From: an uncultured Oribacterium sp.
GTDB taxonomy: Bacteria; Bacillota; Clostridia; Lachnospirales; Lachnospiraceae
Direction of reading: 5' to 3'
DNA: 10,108 bases
Assembly: GCA_934279105.1 (NCBI GenBank)
Contig: CAKQWR010000065.1
Coordinates: 1 to 10,108 of the forward strand
How positions within the stretch are numbered: position 1 is the stretch's first letter; every line of letters starts with the position of its first letter. The position numbers were made by a program, and so were the translations under genes. The notes beneath the pieces are model-generated. The model did no database searches. It was not told the origin of the DNA and saw only the letters and a program-made list of their open reading frames with translations. Shown piece by piece: positions 5,607 to 10,108 of the stretch.

Positions 5607-8300
5607 TTGACTGATAAAATTTTACTGATCGATGGACACAGCATTATGTCCCGAGCATTTTATGGTATTCCGGAGCTTACAAATTCGCAGGGGCTTCATA
5701 CAAATGCGGTGTATGGCTTTCTGAATATCCTTCTGAAGGTGCTGGACCAGGAACAGGCAGATCATCTGGCGGTGGCTTTCGATGTGCATGAGCCGACGTT
5801 CCGCCATAAGATGTTCGAGGCCTATAAGGGGACACGTAAACCGATGCCACCGGAGTTGCATGAACAGATTCCGCTGATGCAGGAGGTGCTTCAGTCGATG
5901 CATATTCCGCTCCTCATGAAGGGGGGCTATGAGGCAGATGATCTTCTTGGTACGATTGCGAAGCGCTGTCAGAAGAAAGGTGTCGAAGTAACGATCGTTT
6001 CCGGTGACCGTGACCTTCTGCAGCTTGCCGATGAGAAAATCAAAATCTGCCTTCCGAAGACGGCGAAGGGCGTGACGACGGTTTACAATTATTACCCGGA
6101 TGATGTCATGAAGGAGTGGAATGTAACGCCACTTGAGTTCATCGACCTGAAGGCGCTGATGGGCGATACGTCCGATAATATACCGGGTGTTCCGGGGCTC
6201 GGACCGAAGTCTGCAGAGTGGATCATCACGAAGTATCATACCATCGAAGCCGCACACGAGGCGGCACTTGCCGGGGATCCGGAATTCAAGGTGCCACGGA
6301 AGCCGAAGGCAGCACAGATGCTGATCGATGAGTGGGAGAGTGCGAAGCTTTCGAAAATCCTTGCGACCATCAACATTGACGCCCCGATCGACTTTGATTA
6401 TGATGATGCGCGGGTTGAAAATATGTTCAATGCAGACTCCTTCGAGTTTGTAAAACGTCTCGAACTGAAGTCGCTTCTGAAGCGTTTCGATGGGTCCAGT
6501 CTCGACCTCGTGACGGAGCAGAAACTGGATCTTTCAAATCTGAAGGAGGTTGACGATCCGTATATGGCACGCATCGCCTTCCGTGATGCGGCGCGTGAGG
6601 GGCAGGCCGGCTTCGCCATTCTCGAGGACGAGCTGTACTTCGCACTCGCAGGTGATCGCTACTATCATTTCTATGGATTCGACTGGCAGGAGGAGCTGAA
6701 GGCGCTTGCGCAGAAAGCTGGCGTAAAGCTATACACCATGAATCTGAAGCAGGCGCTTTATCACTGTGCCTTCCTGCCGGAAAGCCATGTTGATGACCTT
6801 GCACTCGCTGCGTATGTCATCAACCCGCTGAAGGACAGCTACAACTATGAAGATCTCGCCCGCGATTTTATGGGTCTTACGCTGCCATCTGAAAAAGAGC
6901 TTCGTGATGAGCAGAAGGCCCGTCCACATTCGCCGAATCCATTTGAAACGGGTGTAGAGCATACGGATGCAGAGCTAACATTCACGCTGAAAGATGAGGT
7001 GGAGTGTACCATGGCGGCGTTCAGTGCCATCGTGGCGCTTCATAGTGCGAAGAAAATTTTCGAGAAGCTGGAGGAACTCGAGGAGCGGAAGCTTTATGAA
7101 GAGATTGAGATGCCACTCGTATATACGCTGTATGATATGCAGCGAGCGGGTATCCTCGTCGATAAGCAGGCGCTTCTTGATTATGGTGTGGAACTCAAGG
7201 CTGGTATCGAAAAGCTGCAGGCGCGAATCTACGAAGAAGCAGGAGAAGAGTTTAATATCAATTCTCCGAAGCAGCTCGGCGAGATTCTGTTTGTGAAGCT
7301 CGGCATGAAGGGCGGCAAGAAGACAAAATCCGGTTACTCAACCGCGGCGGATGTGCTGGAGAAGCTCGCGGAGGATCACGAGATCGTGGCGGATATCCTG
7401 AATTACCGTACACTCAGCAAGCTCAACTCGACCTATGCGGAGGGCCTTCTGAATTATATTCAGCCAGATGGTCGTATCCATGGAGAGTTCAATCAGATGG
7501 TGACCGCGACCGGCCGTATCTCCTCGACGAATCCGAACCTGCAGAATATACCGATTCGTACCGAGCTGGGACGTCGTTTCCGTACCGTTTTTGTACCGAA
7601 ACCGGGATGCGTTTTCATCGATGCCGACTATTCGCAGGTCGAACTGCGCATTCTTGCATCTCTGTCAGGCGATGCGAAGCTGATTGCAGCGTATAAGGAT
7701 GCCAGTGATATCCATGCCGTGACGGCATCACAGGTGTTTCATGTGCCGCTCGAGGAGGTGACACCGGAACTCCGTCGAAATGCAAAGGCGGTCAACTTCG
7801 GTATCGTCTACGGTATTTCGGCTTTCGGTCTCAGTGAAGGCCTCAGCATCAGCCGGAGCGAGGCAAAGGAATACATCGAACGTTATTTTGCAGCGTATCC
7901 GGATGTAAAGAAGTACCTTGATGGCGAGGTGGCATTTGCGCACGAACATGGTTATGTGAAGACGATTTTCGGGCGTCGTCGCCCGGTGCCGGATATCAAT
8001 GCATCGAATTTCATGCGTCGCAGTTTCAGTGAACGTGTCGCGATGAACTCTCCGATTCAGGGCAGTGCAGCCGACATTATGAAGAAAGCGATGAATGATG
8101 TTAACTGGGCTCTCCGTGAGGGCGGTTATAGCGCACGCATCGTCCTGCAGGTCCATGATGAGCTTCTGATTGAAGCGCCGGAATCCGAGCAGGAGGCTGT
8201 AAAATCCCTTCTCATCGATAAGATGCAGCATGCGGTTGATCTCGCCGTCGAACTTGTCGCAGACGCGAATGTAGGGATGAACTGGGACTCTGCACACTAA
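5607..8300 (+). CDS. polA: DNA polymerase I
   Basis: Repairs DNA and replaces Okazaki primers. It is 897 aa, starting at TTG 5607 with AGAGGAG (5592-5598) upstream, giving MTDKILLIDGHS. The N-terminal 5' nuclease shows Asp9, Asp59, EADDLL (109-114), GDRDLLQL (133-140) and GDTSDNIPGVPGLGPKSA (186-203, helix-hairpin-helix). The central 3'-5' exonuclease-like domain (about 310-490) has LED at 339-341 where proofreading enzymes have DTE, so proofreading is probably lost, as in several Gram-positive PolIs. The polymerase domain is intact: motif A DADYSQVELR with Asp674, motif B RRNAKAVNFGIVYG with Lys727 and Tyr735, and motif C VHDELLIE with Asp851 and Glu852. These sit exactly 31 residues before the E. 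coli counterparts (705, 758, 766, 882, 883). It is the core gene of a cluster with the zinc-finger gene before it and the small gene and coaE after it. Confidence 0.98.
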   Translation: MTDKILLIDGHSIMSRAFYGIPELTNSQGLHTNAVYGFLNILLKVLDQEQADHLAVAFDVHEPTFRHKMFEAYKGTRKPMPPELHEQIPLMQEVLQSMHIPLLMKGGYEADDLLGTIAKRCQKKGVEVTIVSGDRDLLQLADEKIKICLPKTAKGVTTVYNYYPDDVMKEWNVTPLEFIDLKALMGDTSDNIPGVPGLGPKSAEWIITKYHTIEAAHEAALAGDPEFKVPRKPKAAQMLIDEWESAKLSKILATINIDAPIDFDYDDARVENMFNADSFEFVKRLELKSLLKRFDGSSLDLVTEQKLDLSNLKEVDDPYMARIAFRDAAREGQAGFAILEDELYFALAGDRYYHFYGFDWQEELKALAQKAGVKLYTMNLKQALYHCAFLPESHVDDLALAAYVINPLKDSYNYEDLARDFMGLTLPSEKELRDEQKARPHSPNPFETGVEHTDAELTFTLKDEVECTMAAFSAIVALHSAKKIFEKLEELEERKLYEEIEMPLVYTLYDMQRAGILVDKQALLDYGVELKAGIEKLQARIYEEAGEEFNINSPKQLGEILFVKLGMKGGKKTKSGYSTAADVLEKLAEDHEIVADILNYRTLSKLNSTYAEGLLNYIQPDGRIHGEFNQMVTATGRISSTNPNLQNIPIRTELGRRFRTVFVPKPGCVFIDADYSQVELRILASLSGDAKLIAAYKDASDIHAVTASQVFHVPLEEVTPELRRNAKAVNFGIVYGISAFGLSEGLSISRSEAKEYIERYFAAYPDVKKYLDGEVAFAHEHGYVKTIFGRRRPVPDINASNFMRRSFSERVAMNSPIQGSAADIMKKAMNDVNWALREGGYSARIVLQVHDELLIEAPESEQEAVKSLLIDKMQHAVDLAVELVADANVGMNWDSAH

Positions 8301-8306
8301 ATCTAA

Positions 8307-8359
8307 TCGTTCCTCTTATGTGCCCGGAGGGCCGGCAACGGAGGCACTTGGCTGAACGA
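8307..8359 (+). other. Two-tier hairpin between polA and the next gene
   Basis: TCGTTC (8307-8312) pairs with GAACGA (8354-8359) and GTGCC (8320-8324) with GGCAC (8343-8347), with the self-complementary GCCGGC in the loop region. No T-tract follows, so it is not a standard terminator. The AAGGA ribosome binding site of the following gene starts nine bases after it, so it may be a message-processing or attenuation site within the cluster. Confidence 0.4.
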
Positions 8360-8378
8360 CCATTACGAAGGACGAATT

Positions 8379-8795
8379 ATGAAAGAACTAAAATCAACGG
8401 ATATCATGCACATCGGATTCTTGAAGATGGAGCCCTTCGCCGGCTCCTCGGAGGGGATGCGTTTTCGTATGAGTAAGGTGACTTACACCGAGCCGGATAC
8501 GGAGCTGCTTGCGAAGATCGAAGCGGGAGAGGCGGAGTATCCGGTCAATAAAAAGACCGGTGAGACCATCATGAACCCGACGAAGGATCGTTTCACCCTC
8601 GGTGTCTGGGTATGGCCGGAGCCGTATAGCTTCGACTTCACACCGGATGAGTATAAGACCTTCCGAGAGTTTGAATTCTCGGAGGATGGCGTAATGGAGG
8701 GGCTCGCCTGGCTGAACGAAGAAAAGAAAGCAAAGGACTGGCCGGAGGCGGCACTTCGCTGGACCGACTGGAAGGCGATGTCTGAAAAAGAGTAA
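8379..8795 (+). CDS. Conserved-looking protein of unknown function
   Basis: A 138-residue protein that I cannot assign to a named family. It starts at ATG 8379 with AAGGA (8368-8372) six bases upstream. It is acidic and rich in aromatic residues. Distinctive stretches are HIGFLKMEPFAGSSEGMRFR near the N-terminus, GVWVWPEPYSFDFTPDEYK in the middle, and EGLAWLNEEKKAKDWP near the C-terminus. There is no signal peptide, membrane segment or cysteine, so it should be cytosolic. Codon use matches its neighbours. It sits 78 bases after polA and 12 before coaE, so it is very likely translated from the same message as coaE. A role in DNA or coenzyme metabolism would be guilt by association only. Confidence 0.85.
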   Translation: MKELKSTDIMHIGFLKMEPFAGSSEGMRFRMSKVTYTEPDTELLAKIEAGEAEYPVNKKTGETIMNPTKDRFTLGVWVWPEPYSFDFTPDEYKTFREFEFSEDGVMEGLAWLNEEKKAKDWPEAALRWTDWKAMSEKE

Positions 8796-8807
8796 GAAAG
8801 GAAATCT

Positions 8808-9395
8808 ATGATTATCGGTGTGATCGGGGGCGTAGGTGCTGGAAAATCAAGTGTGCTGGATGTACTCACGCAGGAATATCAGTTTACAGCGTACCGGACG
8901 GACGACATCGCGAAGTCGTTTTACGTGCATGGCCATCCGGTGTTTGAGGCGCTGAAGGCGCTGCTCGGTGCGGATATCGAGCGGGCCGACGGCAGCGTCG
9001 ATCTGCCGGTCTTCGCATCGAGGATCTACGGTGCCGGAAAACAGAAGCTGCGGTCACAGGTCGACAGCATCGTCCATCCGGCGGTATGGAAATATGTCGA
9101 CGAGGAGGTACGCGCGGCGCGGAAGTGTGGTGCAGATATCGTCGTTGAAACCGCGCTTCCGACCGCCCATTTCGTGGAGATCTGCGACGAAGTATGGTTT
9201 GTTTATACCGAAGAAGCCGTACGTATCGCTCGGCTCATGGAAACCCGTGGGTACTCCGAGGAAAAGGCACGTGCGATGATTCATGCACAGATTGCGGATG
9301 ATGACTACGCTGTCATGGCCGATTTCGTCATCGATAACTCCGGCAGCAGGGAAGAGACAGAGACGATGATCCGAAAACATTTGCATAAAGGGTAG
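8808..9395 (+). CDS. coaE: Dephospho-CoA kinase
   Basis: Carries out the last step of coenzyme A synthesis: ATP-dependent phosphorylation of the 3'-hydroxyl of dephospho-CoA. It is 195 aa, typical for the family. The P-loop GGVGAGKSS (residues 7-15, Lys13) is followed by TDDIAKSF with Asp32/Asp33 at the place of the catalytic Asp, by a conserved His-Pro (90-91), and by the C-terminal pattern METRGYSEEKARAMIHAQ...ADFVIDNSG. The strand VVETALPTA (112-120) departs from the more usual acidic-hydrophobic PLL(F/I)E pattern. The start is fixed by AAAGGA (8797-8802) five bases before ATG. It is 12 bases after the unknown gene, with the second large palindrome after its stop. Confidence 0.94.
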   Translation: MIIGVIGGVGAGKSSVLDVLTQEYQFTAYRTDDIAKSFYVHGHPVFEALKALLGADIERADGSVDLPVFASRIYGAGKQKLRSQVDSIVHPAVWKYVDEEVRAARKCGADIVVETALPTAHFVEICDEVWFVYTEEAVRIARLMETRGYSEEKARAMIHAQIADDDYAVMADFVIDNSGSREETETMIRKHLHKG

Positions 9396-9411
9396 TAAGA
9401 AAACGTAGATG

Positions 9412-9571
9412 CGAATCCGGCGCATAGCGGGCGCAAGGCTTGCGAATGCAAAGAACAGGTTCCGGCGAAATGTCCGTGGCAGATAGACAGGTGCTGTCAT
9501 AGCGGCCACGGACATGTCACCGGGTTCTGTCATTTGCATTGAGTGGGCAGCGCCCACTATGTCCGGATTCG
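9412..9571. repeat. Second large nested imperfect palindrome (about 160 bp)
   Basis: Nested arms between coaE and the MBL gene. They are CGAATCCGG/CCGGATTCG (9412-9420 with 9563-9571), CATAGCGGGCGC/GCGCCCACTATG (9423-9434 with 9550-9561, one mismatch), AATGCAAA/TTTGCATT (9445-9452 with 9533-9540), ACAG/CTGT (9455-9458 with 9527-9530) extending through GTTCCGG/CCGGGTT with wobbles, ATGTCCGTGGC/GCCACGGACAT (9470-9480 with 9505-9515), and an apical GACAG-GTG-CTGTC (9486-9498). It holds no coding gene and has no U-tract suited to a simple terminator. The plan matches the palindrome after upp, and the ACAGAACCC/GGGTTCTGT module recalls its ACAGAGCCC/GGGCTCTGT arms, but overall sequence similarity is low. 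Confidence 0.85.
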
Positions 9572-9605
9572 TTTTGAAACCAAAAGGAAGGATAGAAGCA
9601 GTTTT

Positions 9606-10108
9606 ATGAGATTTACGAGTATCGCAAGTGGTTCCAGTGGGAACAGCAGCTACATCGGCACCGACCACACACATGTCCTCGTTGATGTGGGTGTCACGAT
9701 GAAGACCATCAATCAGGGACTTCATACGCTGGACCTCGATCTCTCGGATGTACAGGCGATTTTCCTGACGCATGAACACATCGATCATATCCGTGCTGTC
9801 GGCACCATTTCTCGTAAATACAACATCCCAATCTATGGTACGCTTGGTACGCTTCGTGAGGTGAAACTGAACCGGACGCTGGGCGATTTCGCGACCGATC
9901 TGCTGCAGCCGATCCTTCCGGATGCTGTGACCACCGTCGGCGACCTTAGCGTAATCCCGTTTTCCATCGATCATGACGCAGCGGATCCGGTCGGCTACCG
10001 TATCGAGGCCGGTGAAAAGCGAGTGGCGGTTGCAACCGATATGGGACACTTCGATGATTACATCGTATCGCATCTTGAAAATCTCGATGCGATGGTGGTC
10101 GAGGCGAA
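9606..10108 (+). CDS. walJ: MBL-fold metallohydrolase, WalJ/YycJ type, 3'-truncated by window end
   Basis: The first 167 residues of a metallo-beta-lactamase-fold hydrolase; the frame is open to the window end. The N-terminus MRFTSIASGSSGNSSYIG is typical of the WalJ/YycJ group. The metal-binding THEHIDH supplies His56, His58, Asp60 and His61; further ligand regions are SIDHDAADPVGYRI and VATDMGHFDD with Asp145. YycJ/WalJ members are linked to the WalKR cell-wall regulatory system in Bacilli and are proposed exonuclease or phosphodiesterase-like enzymes; here no walRK is visible and the neighbour is coaE. ATG 9606 has GGAAGG (9586-9591) 14 bases upstream, a long spacing, with weak GAAG closer. 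The family call is secure, the subfamily name somewhat less so. Confidence 0.88.
   Translation, partial: MRFTSIASGSSGNSSYIGTDHTHVLVDVGVTMKTINQGLHTLDLDLSDVQAIFLTHEHIDHIRAVGTISRKYNIPIYGTLGTLREVKLNRTLGDFATDLLQPILPDAVTTVGDLSVIPFSIDHDAADPVGYRIEAGEKRVAVATDMGHFDDYIVSHLENLDAMVVEA

Noticed and set aside
5622..6257. Minus-strand 211-codon frame inside polA
   Set aside because: It is opposite the catalytic 5' nuclease motifs of polA and has no recognisable protein features.
9054..10073. Minus-strand open frame of 339 codons opposite coaE, the palindrome and walJ
   Set aside because: It runs antisense through two clear + strand genes, has no recognisable domain, and its sequence is the reverse shadow of their codon bias.

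Overview
The window looks like chromosomal DNA from a Gram-positive anaerobe of the Clostridia, most likely Lachnospiraceae. This is inferred from moderate GC, purine-rich Shine-Dalgarno sites, two TTG-started genes, a zinc-finger-less clostridial-type topoisomerase III, and a polA - small gene - coaE - MBL hydrolase order. The species cannot be named from the sequence alone. All protein genes lie on the + strand; the only minus-strand gene is a tRNA.

Left part (1-4635): the 3' portion of an aldose 1-epimerase (galM) is followed by a perfect hairpin, topoisomerase III (topB), a left-handed beta-helix GlmU-like acetyltransferase-type protein, and uracil phosphoribosyltransferase (upp). These are unrelated housekeeping and salvage genes that may be partly co-transcribed.

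Middle (4636-5251): 446 bases without a protein gene separate upp from tRNA-Leu(CAA), which is on the minus strand. This stretch holds a nested imperfect palindrome of about 228 bp immediately after upp, then the Rho-independent terminator and two further hairpins of the convergent tRNA transcript. The tRNA promoter overlaps the start region of the next + strand gene.

Right part (5252-10108): a DNA-maintenance and metabolism cluster. It contains a small membrane-anchored zinc-finger (anti-sigma-like) protein, DNA polymerase I (polA, TTG start), an unrecognised 138-residue protein, dephospho-CoA kinase (coaE), a second large nested palindrome of about 160 bp, and the 5' part of a WalJ/YycJ-type metallo-beta-lactamase-fold hydrolase cut by the window end.

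The protein-coding content is mostly ordinary. The parts least explained by known genes are the two long intergenic palindromes, which share an architecture and a short module; the Gly/Ala/Ser/Asp-rich insertion in topoisomerase III; the zinc-finger membrane protein without a neighbouring sigma factor; and the small gene between polA and coaE. I found no CRISPR array, transposase, phage gene or obvious defence system.
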